From: Bog-1198 sp963727045
GTDB taxonomy: Bacteria > Pseudomonadota > Gammaproteobacteria > Steroidobacterales > Steroidobacteraceae
Direction of reading: 5' to 3'
NCBI GenBank assembly: GCA_963727045.1
Contig: CAVSES010000002.1
Location: forward strand, 1,736,001 to 1,800,000
DNA: 64,000 nt
The translations under genes were made by a program, and so were the position numbers. The notes under the pieces were generated by a model, which was not told the origin of the DNA, did no database searches, and saw only the letters and a program-made list of their open reading frames with translations. Every line of letters starts with the position of its first letter. Position 1 is the first letter of the stretch. Below, in pieces: positions 7,721 through 17,392 of the stretch.

Positions 7721-9373
7721 ATGAAATTGCCGGCCGGTGTAAGCTCAACGGACTTCGCGAGTGCCGTTGCCGAGTTTGAACGTGCGGTGGGGAAACAATG
7801 GGTGTTCACCGCCGATGAGGACGTGGATCTCTATCGGGACGCGTTCTCGCCCTTCCTACATGAACCGGAGGAATTGGTGGCGTCGGCCGCGGTGGCTCCG
7901 GCCTCGACGGAGGAAGTGCAGCAGATCGTGCGGATCGCCAATCGCTACAAGGTCCCTTTGTACCCCATCTCCACCGGGAAGAACCTGGGATACGGCGGCT
8001 CGGCACCCGCGTATTCCGGCAGCGTCGTGGTTGACTTGAAGCGCATGAACCGGGTCATCGAGGTCAACGAAGCCAATGCCTATGCGTTGGTCGAGCCCGG
8101 TGTCAGCTATTTCGACCTGTACCGCCATATCCAGGAGCGCAAGCTCAAAGTGTGGATCGATTGTCCTGACCCCGGGTGGGGAAGCGTCGTCGGCAATGCG
8201 CTGGATCGCGGCGGCGGCTACACGACTGCGAATTATCGCAACCATTTTGATTCTCACTGCGGCATGGAAATCGTGCTGCCCAGCGGGGAATTGCTGCGAA
8301 CGGGCATGGGGGCAATCCCGAACGCAAAGACCTGGCAGCAATACAAGTCGGGATGCGGGCCGTGGATCGACGGCATATTCTCGCAGTCGAATTTCGGCAT
8401 CGTGACAAAGATGGGCTTTTGGCTCATGCCTGAGCCCGAGGCGTATCTGCGCGGCACGGTTTCCCTGTCCCGCTACAGCGACCTCACGCCCATGGTGGAG
8501 ACGCTCAATTATCTTGAAAACGCACGAATCACCGCGGGATTTCCCGATATAGCGTCGCCCCTCAACGGTTATCCGCCGATCGGACAGGTGCAACTGTGGA
8601 ACGAGACCGGTCCGCCGGGCATGACCGACGAGCACCGCGCACTGCTGTCATCCGCGAAGCTCGGCTACTCACCTGAACTCGAAGCCTACGGAATGAAGTC
8701 GGGCATACCTTACTGGGAACTGTGGCTCAGTTTCCACGGACCTCAAGAGGTCATCGAGGCACAGTGGCTGGCTTCTCAGCGGCATTTCTCCAAGATCGGG
8801 GGCGCAAAATTTCGAGTGGTCGACAAGGTTAGACTGCCGATCGATCCGGCCAAGGCGGATGCCTATCACGAACCGGAACTCGGGGTGCCGGCCTTGCGGG
8901 CATTCTCGATCGGCGCGCGCACGCCATGGAACCCGACTCCCTCGAAGGGTCACATGTGGTTCTCGCCGATCGTTCCGCGCACCGGCGAGGCCATCATCGA
9001 GGCGAATCGCGTGTTCAGCGAAGCTGCGCGCGAGCTGGACATGCCGTTGTTTCGTTCGTTTTGCATGCCCGCTTGCTTCTGGGAGCGATCCTTCATTTTC
9101 ATATTGGCAACGCCGGTGACCGAGGATCCGGCCACCAACAAGCGCTACCGCGAGGGATTCAAAAAATTGATCGCCATCGGGGGCCAGCACGGCTGGGGCG
9201 AGTATCGAACGGCGCCCGTATTCCAGAAATCCGTGATGGATGTTTATTCGTTCAACGACCATGCCCTGCAGCGTTTTCATGAAACACTCAAGGATGCCAT
9301 TGATCCGAACGGCATCATGTCGCCGGGTCGGTACGCGATATACCCCAGGCATCTGCGGGAGAACCCATCGTGA
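7721..9373 (+). CDS. 4-cresol-dehydrogenase/vanillyl-alcohol-oxidase family flavoprotein
   Basis: Flavoprotein subunit of a p-cresol-methylhydroxylase (PCMH)-type enzyme. Such enzymes make a quinone methide from a para-alkylphenol and add water at the benzylic carbon. The 550-residue length fits. The PCMH/VAO FAD-binding domain is at about residues 55-240: YPISTGKNLGYGGSAP, GVSYFDLYRHIQERKLKVWIDCPDPGWGS, GNALDRGGGYT and SNFGIVTKMGFWLMP. The C-terminal cap domain ends NDHALQRFHETLKDAIDPNGIMSPGRYAIYP. A cytochrome c gene follows after 25 bases, which separates a dehydrogenase (PchF, eugenol hydroxylase, 4-ethylphenol methylenehydroxylase) from the O2-using oxidases. I cannot place the covalent-flavin Tyr/His by eye. 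Given the acetophenone module at 15-25 kb, a 4-alkylguaiacol or 4-alkylphenol substrate is attractive (inference). Confidence 0.87.
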   Translation: MKLPAGVSSTDFASAVAEFERAVGKQWVFTADEDVDLYRDAFSPFLHEPEELVASAAVAPASTEEVQQIVRIANRYKVPLYPISTGKNLGYGGSAPAYSGSVVVDLKRMNRVIEVNEANAYALVEPGVSYFDLYRHIQERKLKVWIDCPDPGWGSVVGNALDRGGGYTTANYRNHFDSHCGMEIVLPSGELLRTGMGAIPNAKTWQQYKSGCGPWIDGIFSQSNFGIVTKMGFWLMPEPEAYLRGTVSLSRYSDLTPMVETLNYLENARITAGFPDIASPLNGYPPIGQVQLWNETGPPGMTDEHRALLSSAKLGYSPELEAYGMKSGIPYWELWLSFHGPQEVIEAQWLASQRHFSKIGGAKFRVVDKVRLPIDPAKADAYHEPELGVPALRAFSIGARTPWNPTPSKGHMWFSPIVPRTGEAIIEANRVFSEAARELDMPLFRSFCMPACFWERSFIFILATPVTEDPATNKRYREGFKKLIAIGGQHGWGEYRTAPVFQKSVMDVYSFNDHALQRFHETLKDAIDPNGIMSPGRYAIYPRHLRENPS

Positions 9374-9398
9374 TCCGGCGATGCGGCGCGGGAGCGCA

Positions 9399-9752
9399 AT
9401 GAAGGGTTACGTCCTGGCCGGATTCGCCCTGTCAGGTTTGGGCCTGACGGGTCCCGTCCTGGCCGGGGATCCCTCCGAGCCGCATGCGGCCGGACGCGCC
9501 GTGTACACGAAATGGTGTGCGCCCTGCCATGACCCCGGGGTGATCCACCCGGGCACCAACGCCCTGACCGTGAAATACAAGGGAGTCAAATCCGGGGTGC
9601 TGCTCGAATGGAAGGATTTGTCTCCTGAAATGGTCCGCCATCTGGTGCGGCATGGGATTTCAGTGATGCCGCAGTTTCGCAAGACCGAGATCAGCGATGA
9701 AGATCTCGACGCGCTCGCAAGATTATTATCGCGCAATACGCCCGCCCGCTAG
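9399..9752 (+). CDS. Class I cytochrome c, electron-accepting subunit of the PCMH-type enzyme
   Basis: Small periplasmic c-type cytochrome (117 residues). An N-terminal signal peptide ending near VLAG is followed by the heme site CAPCH (about residues 42-46) and a C-terminal helix. The likely axial Met is in HGISVMPQFRK. Start ATG 9399 has GGGAG five bases upstream; an in-frame ATG 9381 lacks a site. Its place directly behind the flavoprotein is that of PchC-type subunits of p-cresol methylhydroxylase and eugenol hydroxylase, so it should take electrons from the flavin and pass them to the respiratory chain. The signal peptide here and none on the flavoprotein mirrors known PCMH systems. Confidence 0.85.
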   Translation: MKGYVLAGFALSGLGLTGPVLAGDPSEPHAAGRAVYTKWCAPCHDPGVIHPGTNALTVKYKGVKSGVLLEWKDLSPEMVRHLVRHGISVMPQFRKTEISDEDLDALARLLSRNTPAR

Positions 9753-9806
9753 GCGGGGGGGCGCAGGCTGTTCCACAATGGTAAGCGCATAACGAAGGAG
9801 TCGAGC

Positions 9807-10346
9807 ATGGGTCTCGTGGGATTTGGTCAACCGGACGATGGAATCATTCAAATGTGCTACCTGGTACCCGACATTCGCGCGGCCATGACGCTGTGGGTCG
9901 AGAAGCTGAAGGTGGGGCCCTGGTTTTTGCTCGATCACTTCAGCGGCACCAACCCCAAGTACCGCGGCCGGGAATCCAAGGCCGACGTCTCGCTTGCGAT
10001 GAGCTTCGCAGGGCACATGAATATCGAACTCATCCAACCCAACGATGCGGAGCCCTCGGTGTACCGCGAATGGATCGAGAAGCGAGGCTACGGATTTCAT
10101 CACTGGGGCCGGGCGACGGCAAATTTCGATCGGGACGTGGCCCGCTATCAGGAGCAGGGCCACGATCTTGTGTTTCTCGCCGGCGTGCCGAGCGGGGGTA
10201 GCGTGGCCTACATGGACACGACGGCACAGCTGCCCGGATACGTCGAACTCATCGAACTGGGCGCGGGATTCGAGGCGGTTTTCAGCAAGTTCTACCGCGC
10301 GAGTATCGGCTGGGACGGCGCGGATCCGGTGCGTTCATTCATCTGA
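9807..10346 (+). CDS. Glyoxalase/VOC-superfamily protein
   Basis: A 179-residue vicinal-oxygen-chelate protein. The opening strand GIIQMCYLVPDIRAAMTLWVEKLKVGPW and the later YGFHHWGRATANFDRDVARYQ and GSVAYMDTTAQLPGYVELIEL correspond to the two beta-alpha-beta modules, with His and Glu in metal-ligand positions. AAGGAG lies 6-7 bases before the ATG. Family members include dioxygenases, epimerases and lyases, and the exact reaction is not visible. It probably belongs to the flavocytochrome operon (54 bases downstream) and overlaps the end of the convergent MFS gene by 12 bases. Confidence 0.75.
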   Translation: MGLVGFGQPDDGIIQMCYLVPDIRAAMTLWVEKLKVGPWFLLDHFSGTNPKYRGRESKADVSLAMSFAGHMNIELIQPNDAEPSVYREWIEKRGYGFHHWGRATANFDRDVARYQEQGHDLVFLAGVPSGGSVAYMDTTAQLPGYVELIELGAGFEAVFSKFYRASIGWDGADPVRSFI

Positions 10347-11591
10347 CGTTGACACCGCGCTTGACCCCGTCGGGATCATTCGCTGCAACCGGATGGGCGC
10401 CGTCTCGCGCAGAAACAGCGCCAGCAGGGTGCCGACGACGGCACAGCCCATCATGATGGTCATGGGCGCCTGAAGACCGTAGTGATCGGCGGCGCGGCCG
10501 GCAATTGCCGGAGCCCCGACGCCGCCCAATATTTCACCCAGCCCCACCACCATGCCGAGCGAGGTCGCCACGTAGCGAGCCGGAATGGTTTCCGAGGGCA
10601 CGGTGCCCATGAACAGCGGGAAGGTTCCGCTGGCGGACCAGCCGATGAAGATCAGCGCGCCCAGCATGAACAACGAACCCTGGAAATACAACGCGGCGAG
10701 CGGAACCAGCAATCCGATGAAATTGAAGATGACGATGACCGGGCGCCTCCCGAAGCGATCCGAGAGCGCCGGCACCACGAAGCTGAAGAAGGCAGCCGAC
10801 AGGCCCAGCACGCTCATCAGCACGCTCATCTGGCCGTTGCCGATCTGCCGCACCTTGATATAGAACAGCGGCAGAAAGGCCCATCCCAGCACCATCCACG
10901 CCACCATGAAGATGGCCATGAGCATGCACAGCCACATGTTCCTGTGCTGCATCATTTCCATGAAACTCATGTTCGTCTCAGCGGAGGGCGCGGCCATCTG
11001 CGCAGCCGTTCCCGCCGCGAAGGCCGCGGCAGGCTGGCGCACAAATTTGGCGATCAGCAGCGCCATGATGAGACCCGGCACACCCGCCAGATAGAAGGCC
11101 AATCGCCAGCTGTAGGCCGATGCGACGGCCACCAGAATGAGAGGCGCCGCAAAGGAGCCCAGCAAATTGCTGCCGAAGTTCTGCATCACTCCCATGTTGT
11201 TGCCGCGTTTCGCGGCGGTGGATTCGATTGCCACCAGCGACTGCGAGATCGGCAGAATCGGGCCTTCGGCCAGGCCCATCAGCAGACGGGTGGAAAACAA
11301 AGTCGCGAATGAAACCGCAAGTCCGGAAGCGAACGAACACAACGAAAAGACGACAACGGTGACCAGCAGAAACCTCTTGCGGTTGCCGGTGCGATCGGAG
11401 TACCAGCCGCCCAGATACGCGGCGGTGGCCCAGGTAAAGGACAGCGCGGAAGCCACCCAACCGACCTGCTCGTTGTTGAAATGCAGGTCCTCGGCAATGA
11501 AGGGCATCAGGAAGCTGGCGGCATTGCGGTCGAAGAACACGAAGCCAAAGGTGATGGTCAACACCCAGATCAGCCGGGTTTCGTATTTCAT
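10335..11591 (-). CDS. MFS transporter (ACS/organic-anion-like)
   Basis: Inner-membrane major facilitator of 418 residues with about 12 hydrophobic segments. The loop 2-3 motif is GGWYSDRTGNRKR, the equivalent in the second half is SDRFGRRP, and ARLLMGLAEGPILP-type residues mark helix 4. The N-terminus (FGFVFFDRNAASFLMPF) is closely similar to the MFS protein at 46784 (FGVVFFDRNVFSYV), so the two are paralogues. The substrate is probably an organic or aromatic acid, inferred from the neighbourhood. It is divergent from the gene at 11721. Confidence 0.85.
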   Translation of the reverse strand: MKYETRLIWVLTITFGFVFFDRNAASFLMPFIAEDLHFNNEQVGWVASALSFTWATAAYLGGWYSDRTGNRKRFLLVTVVVFSLCSFASGLAVSFATLFSTRLLMGLAEGPILPISQSLVAIESTAAKRGNNMGVMQNFGSNLLGSFAAPLILVAVASAYSWRLAFYLAGVPGLIMALLIAKFVRQPAAAFAAGTAAQMAAPSAETNMSFMEMMQHRNMWLCMLMAIFMVAWMVLGWAFLPLFYIKVRQIGNGQMSVLMSVLGLSAAFFSFVVPALSDRFGRRPVIVIFNFIGLLVPLAALYFQGSLFMLGALIFIGWSASGTFPLFMGTVPSETIPARYVATSLGMVVGLGEILGGVGAPAIAGRAADHYGLQAPMTIMMGCAVVGTLLALFLRETAPIRLQRMIPTGSSAVSTSDE

Positions 11592-11720
11592 CTGCCGTGT
11601 ACCTTCAGGAATCAGCGTGAGCGATTTGGGCTGTCGGCGAGCTTACTCGACGAGCGTCCGTAGAGGGGTACGCTGGAGAGCGGGTTCTTGTTCACTATGG
11701 GTAAAGTCTAACAGCACTCC
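11592..11720. promoter_or_regulatory. Divergent intergenic region between MFS and gluconate-dehydrogenase-like genes
   Basis: The 129 bases between two outward-facing starts must hold promoters for both. I see only a short inverted repeat (CGAG-CTTA-CTCG near 11639-11650) and no convincing -35/-10 pair. No coding potential. Confidence 0.35.
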
Positions 11721-12309
11721 ATGGAATATCGTTGCAATGTGAAGACATGTGCCACGCATTCCGGTTCGCTGCAGAGTCCTGATCGCCGCTCGTTCGTGCG
11801 CGGGGTGGGCATGCTAACCGGGGTGATCGCCCTGGGACATCCGCTCGCCGCACTGCTGCCCGGCCGCGCCTGGGCCGTGGAGATGCGCGTACTTTCATCG
11901 GCGGATGCCGTGGCGCTGCTCGCCATGATCCGCGCCATTGCGCCTCACGACACGCTGGATGATGCCGCCTACGCCCTGGTCGTCAATGCCATCGATGCAG
12001 ACGCGGCTGGTTCGACGGAGGCCCGCGCCGGTCTCGCGGCCGGCATTGTCGAGTCTGGGCGACGGCTTTGTCCGGATGCCCGAGGATGCGCGCGTCCTGC
12101 GCCTCAAGGCGATTGAATCCGGCGCATTCTTCCAGTCCGTGCGGGTCAAAACACTGATGGTGCTGTATAGCAATCCGATCGCCTGGGCGCACTTCGGCTA
12201 TGAGGGCGAGTCGTTCTCGAAAGGGGGCTATCTGCTGCGGGGATTCAACGATTTGAAATGGCTTCCCGACGTGCCGTTGGCGGACAGCGGCGCGCTGCCT
12301 TTCGGCTAG
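11721..12309 (+). CDS. Gluconate-2-dehydrogenase subunit 3-like protein with Tat signal, frameshifted
   Basis: Small partner subunit of a membrane/periplasmic GMC dehydrogenase. The N-terminal part carries a Tat-type signal (SPDRRSFVRGVGMLTG... ending near GRAWA). The C-terminal part, FFQSVRVKTLMVLYSNPIAWAHFGYEG then KGGYLLRGFNDLKWLPD, matches the gluconate-2-dehydrogenase subunit 3 family. The two halves are in different frames. The frame breaks at 12049-12060, where reading shifts by +1 (one extra base or two missing). Corrected, the protein would be about 195 residues. The break contains TCGAGTCT, the same 8 bases as at the break in the next gene. Either the gene is damaged or the sequence has an error. 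Confidence 0.7.
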
Positions 12310-12320
12310 AGCGCAGGTAC

Positions 12321-13890
12321 ATGCCGCGTTTCGAGTCTCAACGATTCGGACGTCGTCGTCATCATCGGTTCCGGCGCCGGCGGCGGCACCATGGCGAACG
12401 AACTCACGCGGCGCGGCCTCAAGGTCGTGCTGTTCGAGGCGGGCAAGCGCCAATCGCTCGCGTCCTTTTCACAAGACCCGGGCGAAGCATTCGGCCAGCT
12501 CACCTGGCTCGAACCGCGATCGCAGAGCGGCACCTGGGATCCCGTCAAGACTTCGCCTACGCTGCCCGCCTGGCACTGCCGCACGGTGGGCGGCACAACG
12601 GTGCACTGGACCGGCGCAACACCGCGCCTGCAGCCCTACGAGGTGCGCGCGCGCAGCGTGTATGGCGATGTGCCGGGGGCCTCGCTCGCCGATTGGCCGA
12701 TCGACTACGCGGAACTCAAACGCTGGTATCAGGTGGCCGAAAAGCGGCTTGGTGTAACGCGCCGCAACGGCAATCCCGGCATGCCCGCCTCGAACAACTT
12801 CAAGGTGATGTATGCCGGCGCGCGGCGCCTGGGCTACAAGCGCGTGCACACCAACTATCTGGCGATCAATTCGCGCGCGCGCGACGGCCGGGGATTTTGC
12901 ATTCAGCAGGGATTCTGCGCCCAAGGCTGCAAGACCGGCGCCAAGTGGAGCACGCTCTACACGGAGATTCCGCAGGCCGAGGCCAGCGGCAAGCTCGACC
13001 TGCGCAGTGAATGTTTCGTTACGCGAATCGAGCATGACGGTGCGAACCGCGCCACGGGCGTGGTGTATCGGGACGCCGCCGGAGCGGAGCAGCGCCAGCG
13101 CGCGCGCATCGTGTGCGTCGCCGGCAACGCCATCGAGACCGCACGCCTGCTTCTGCTGTCAGACTCCGGGCGCTTCAAACACGGGCTGGCCAATGGGTCC
13201 GACCAGGTCGGCCGCAACTATTGCCATCATGTCTTGAGTTTTGTCTTTGGCGTCTTCGATCAACCGGTGAGTTTCTGGCGCGGCGCGGTGCTGGCGGGCG
13301 TCGTGGAGGATGAAAATGTCCACGATCCGCGTCGCGGCTTCGTGGGCGGCTATCACCTGGAACTCGCGATGCTCGACCTGCCGACCCTGCCGCTCATCGG
13401 GCTGCCGTACGGCTGGGGCCGCGATTTCAGCTCGGTCATCGATAATTACCGCAACATGGCCGGCATGCTCGTCAACGGCGAAGATTTGCCGCGAGCCGAC
13501 AATCGCATCACGCTCTCTGCGACGCGCAAGGACGCCTACGGCCTGCCCGTGGCGCATATTCACTGCGATCCACACGCGAATGATGTGGCGATGCGCGCCC
13601 ACGCGACCGGGCAGGGACGCAAGATTTACGAAGCGGTGGGCGCGAAGCGCACCGTGGTGAGCCCGATGACGCCGGCCACCCACCAGATGGGCACCGCGCG
13701 CATGAGCCATGATCCGGGGCAGGGGGTCACCAACGCATACGGGCGCGCGCATGAGTTGCCGAACCTGTTCATCTCGGATGGCAGCGTGCAGACCACGGCC
13801 GGCGCGGCGAATCCCACGCTCACCATCGTCGCCCTGGTGCTGCGTCAGGCCGAGCATATCGGACGCGAGGTGGCCGCGGGGCGGTTGTAA
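12321..13890 (+). CDS. GMC oxidoreductase, gluconate-dehydrogenase alpha-like, frameshifted near the N-terminus
   Basis: Catalytic FAD subunit of the pair. From 12337 on, the frame reads LNDSDVVVIIGSGAGGGTMANE, holding the FAD-binding GSGAGGG. There is no start codon in that frame between the preceding stop (12307-12309) and this motif. ATG 12321 (MPRFES) is in another frame, and joining them needs a +1 shift at 12331-12342. Starting at ATG 12391 instead would delete the FAD motif. The rest is intact: HCRTVGGTTVHWTGATPR, the cysteine-bearing FCIQQGFCAQGCKTG, and C-terminal ATHQMGTARM with TTAGAANPTLT. Corrected length is about 522 residues. No cytochrome c subunit follows, unlike three-subunit gluconate or sorbitol dehydrogenases. 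Substrate unknown. Confidence 0.78.
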
Positions 13891-13966
13891 ACGATAACCG
13901 TCGCTTCACGGCGGCCCGCAATACTATCAACGGCAATCAGATCAGATACCAAAGGACATCATCGTC

Positions 13967-15367
13967 ATGAGTCAGCAAAATCTCGAAACTCTGCTGAAAA
14001 GCGCCGGCAACACGGTTGACATGCTGCGCAATTCGCGCATCGGGGCCTATGTGTATCCCGTGGTGCCCAGCGAGTTCTACAACTGGCGCGATGAGCAGCG
14101 CGCCTGGCGCGAAACCGCCGTGCTGTTCGATCAGACGCATCATATGGCGGAATTGACCGTCAAAGGCCCTGATGCCTTGAAGCTCATTTCGTACACCACC
14201 ATCAACAGCTTCAATAACTTCGCGGTGAACAAAGCCAAGCAGATGGTGCCGGTCAGCTACGACGGCTATGTGATCGGCGACGGCATCCTGTTCTATCTCG
14301 ACAAGGAAGAGCTGCTGTTCGTCGGCCGCGCGCCGTCGGTGAACTGGATTCAGTTTCACGGCGAGACCGGCGGCTTCAAGGTGGATATGATCCGCGACGA
14401 CCGCTCGCCCTCGCATCCGCGCGGCAAGGCCGTCACACGGCGCCATTACCGCTATCAGGTACAGGGGCCGAACGCCGCCAAGGTGCTGGAAAAGCTCAAT
14501 GGCGGACCGCTTCCCGACGTCAAGTTCTTCACCATGGATGCCATCAACATCAAGGGTCGCAAGGTGCGCGCCCTGCGTCACGGCATGGCCGGGGCTCCGG
14601 GCCTCGAGATTTGGGGTCCGTATGCCGAGGGTGACGAGATACGCGACGCGATTCTGGACGCCGGCCGCGAATTCGGCCTGGTCCCGGTGGGATCGCGCGC
14701 CTACGCCAGCAATACGCTGGAATCCGGATGGATTCCTTCGCCGCTGCCGGCCGTGTACACGGGCGAGAAGATGAAGAAATATCGGGAGTGGCTGCCCGCC
14801 GGCGGCTATGAAGGCACCGGTTCGATCGGCGGCAGCTTCGTCTCGAAGAACATCGAGGACTATTACGTGACGCCTTATGAACTGGGCTACGGTCCGTTCG
14901 TCAAGTTCGACCATGATTTCATCGGACGCGAGGCGCTCGAAAAGAAATCGAAGGAGCCGCATCGCAAGAAGGTCACGTTTGCCTGGAACGGCGAGGACTG
15001 CGCCAAGATTTACGCATCGCTGTTCATGCCGGGCGCCGAGCATTACAAGTTTCTCGACATACCCATCGCGAACTATGCATCGTCCTCGTATGACAAGGTG
15101 ATGATGGGCGGCAAGGTGGTCGGCTTCTCGATGTTCGGCGGCTACAGCTACAACGAACGCACGGCGCTGTCGTTGGGCATAGTCGATCCCGGCATCAATG
15201 TGGGCGACGTGCTCACGCTGGTGTGGGGTGAAGAGGGTGGCGGCACGAAGAAAACCACGGTCGAACGGCACAAGCAGCTCGACGTGCGGGTGAAGGTGTC
15301 GCCGGTGCCCTATGCCCGCGATGTACGCGAGGGATATCACGAAGGCTGGCGCACGCGGCAGTCCTGA
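13967..15367 (+). CDS. ligM: LigM-like tetrahydrofolate-dependent aryl O-demethylase
   Basis: Transfers the methyl of an aryl methoxy group (vanillate to protocatechuate, 3-O-methylgallate to gallate) onto tetrahydrofolate. The 466-residue protein belongs to the GcvT/aminomethyltransferase-like demethylases and matches Sphingobium LigM along its length as I recall it: MLRNSRIGAYVYPVV near the start, VLFDQTHHM, LRHGMAGAPGLEIWGPY, the SNTLESGWIPSPLP block, GGSFVS-NIEDYYV-PYE and the C-terminal WGEEGGGTKKTTVE. AAAGGA precedes the ATG by about 9 bases. A paralogue lies at 28151-29563 on the other strand. The methyl-THF recycling enzymes (metF/ligH) are not in the window. LigM versus a DesA-type (syringate) specificity cannot be settled by reading; the LigM resemblance is the stronger. 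Confidence 0.87.
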   Translation: MSQQNLETLLKSAGNTVDMLRNSRIGAYVYPVVPSEFYNWRDEQRAWRETAVLFDQTHHMAELTVKGPDALKLISYTTINSFNNFAVNKAKQMVPVSYDGYVIGDGILFYLDKEELLFVGRAPSVNWIQFHGETGGFKVDMIRDDRSPSHPRGKAVTRRHYRYQVQGPNAAKVLEKLNGGPLPDVKFFTMDAINIKGRKVRALRHGMAGAPGLEIWGPYAEGDEIRDAILDAGREFGLVPVGSRAYASNTLESGWIPSPLPAVYTGEKMKKYREWLPAGGYEGTGSIGGSFVSKNIEDYYVTPYELGYGPFVKFDHDFIGREALEKKSKEPHRKKVTFAWNGEDCAKIYASLFMPGAEHYKFLDIPIANYASSSYDKVMMGGKVVGFSMFGGYSYNERTALSLGIVDPGINVGDVLTLVWGEEGGGTKKTTVERHKQLDVRVKVSPVPYARDVREGYHEGWRTRQS

Positions 15368-15368
15368 T

Positions 15369-15387
15369 CGGCATTCACATAATGCCG
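15369..15387 (+). terminator. Candidate hairpin after the ligM-like gene
   Basis: CGGCATT-CACAT-AATGCCG forms a perfect 7-bp stem with a 5-base loop, starting two bases after the stop codon. No T-run follows, so it is a weak terminator or an attenuating/processing structure. The rest of the 184-base gap (15368-15551) holds TTTAGGG twice at 15483-15496 and no coding signal. Confidence 0.35.
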
Positions 15388-15551
15388 GCGGCAAGCAGCG
15401 CCGGCTTCCCGCACGTGCACGTCGACCGCGGCCCCGACGGTCTGTTGCGGGCGGCCGTCTCATACTGGGTGACGCCAAGGGCTTTAGGGTTTAGGGTACG
15501 CGAGGCGTTTCCCCATATCCGAGAAAGGCGATTTTGCGACGGGAGTGCACT

Positions 15552-17377
15552 ATGAATGCGCAGCTCAAGGCCCGGGAGTTCCCGCTGCCCAGTTCGGTAA
15601 AGGTCGTACCCGGGAACCGAACGGGCGCAGGCGGCCTATCCGTACCACATCCAGTTTTCCAAGGCCGACGACCGGAAATTCTGGTTCTACAATTCCATGC
15701 ACTTTCCAGAGCCCATGTCCGCATTCGACATGGTCACGGCGGAGGCGGCCTACTGCGCCCTCGGCGCGGCCAATACCCGCGTGCATTGTCTGCCCACCAC
15801 GCTCGGCATCGATCACCGGATCATCAATGGCCGGGTATACATCGGCGGCAACGCGGTCACCGAACCCAAGGAGATAGCGCGCCGCACTGCCGAGTTTCAG
15901 AAGCGTGCCTTCTTCTACTACGAGAACTGGGAATCGCTGTACGCGCAGTGGAAGCAGAAGATGCTGAAGCTGATCGAGGACGCGAAAGCCCTGCCGGACC
16001 CCGCATTGCCGGAGTTCGAGCCTCTTGAACACGTGCACGCGGGCCGAGGTATCGCCGCGAATCATGACCTCCTGGTGACATACCAGAAGTCGCTCGAGGG
16101 CTACTTCCGCATGTGGCACCATCACTTCGAGTTTCTGCTGCTGGGCTACGGCGCCTATCTGACCTTCTTCGGCTTCTGCAAACAGGCATTTCCGGAGATC
16201 ACGGACCAGACCATCGCCCGGATGGTGGCGGGAATCGATGCGGAAATATTCCGGCCCGACGATGAGCTGCGGCGCCTCGCCCGTTGCGCCGTCGAGCTGG
16301 ACGTCGATGCACACTTTCGCGAGGGCGCTTCGGTCGAGGAGATCATGCGATCGCTGCGCGCCGTCGGGCGAGCCTGGCCGGCGCTGGCTCGAGGAACTGC
16401 AAACCTCGCGCGAGCCGTGGTTCAACATCAACGTCGGCGACGGGTTCTATCACTATCACCGCAGTTGGAATGACGATCTTTCCATGCCGTTCGCGGCGAT
16501 TCCGGGATATGCGCGCAGCGTGCGCGCAGGCGAGCGGCTCGATCGCCAGGTCGAACGGCTGCGCGATGAGCGCAGCCGGCTGATCGCCGACTATCGCGAA
16601 CTCTTGGCAAACGATGACGAGCGGGCCGCCTACGATCAGATGATCGCCCTGGCGCACCGGGTGTTCCCGTATGTGGAGGGACACAAATTCTACTGCGAAC
16701 ATTGGTATACCAATCTGTTCTTCAACAAGATCCGCAGCTTCGGGACACTGCTCTGCTCGCATGGCTTCTTCGGGAGCCCCGAAGACGTGTTTCATCTCAC
16801 GCACTACGAGCTCGAAGCGGCCATCATCGACCTGATGAACGCCTGGTCGACCGGCTCCGAACCGCGCGGCCCCATGTACTGGCCGCCGATCGTCGCCGAG
16901 CGCAAGGCGGCGATCAAAGAGTGGGCCCGGCACGAAACGCCGCCGGCGCTCGGGCCAATTCCGGACGTCATCGATGACCCCGCCATCGTGATGCTCTGGG
17001 GAATTACGCGTGAGAGCCTCGACAACTGGCTGTCGGCCGGATCGGCGGCGGACAGCGACGAGGTGCGCGGCTTCGCCGCGTCGTCCGGGGTGGTGGAAGG
17101 GATCGCCCGCATCGTGATGTCGGTCGAGGAGATTTCTCGTCTGCAGCAGGGGGATATTCTCGTCTGCCACGTCACGAATCCAACCTGGACACCCATCTTT
17201 CAGAAGATTCGCGCCGCGGTGTCCGACATCGGCGGCTCCATGAGCCACGCAGCCATCGTCGCGCGCGAGTACGGGCTGCCGGCCGTGGTGGGCACCGGCA
17301 ACGCCACCTCGAAGATCAAGGATGGCCAGCGGATTCGCGTGGACGGCGGACGCGGCATCGTCACGTTATTGCACTGA
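15552..17377 (+). CDS. PEP-utilising phosphotransferase subunit (phenylphosphate-synthase/acetophenone-kinase type), two frameshifts
   Basis: Catalytic phosphohistidine subunit of a split PEP-synthase-like enzyme that would phosphorylate a phenolic hydroxyl, as in phenylphosphate synthase and the Acv/Hpe acetophenone kinases. GGGAG lies 6 bases before ATG 15552. The C-terminal mobile domain carries the phospho-His motif GGSMSHAAIVAREYGLPAVVG (His codon 17246-17248). The upstream part (HYHRSWNDDLSMPFAAIPGY and YFRMWHHHFEFLLLGYGAY) is the substrate-side domain. The reading frame breaks twice, both +1: at 15606-15614 (KVV then PGTERAQAAYPYH) and at 16360-16370 (EEIMRSLRA then GEPGRRWLEEL). Corrected, the protein is about 607 residues and complete. 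The ATP-binding half is the next gene, 15 bases on. Confidence 0.8.
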
Positions 17378-17392
17378 TCCCGGGATCAAGCC

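Noticed and set aside
13937..15478. 513-codon minus-strand frame opposite the LigM-like gene
   Set aside because: The translation is rich in His/Arg with no family pattern; the plus-strand protein is a clear LigM homologue.
15483..15496. TTTAGGG repeated twice, telomere-like
   Set aside because: Only two copies in a bacterial intergenic gap; coincidence.
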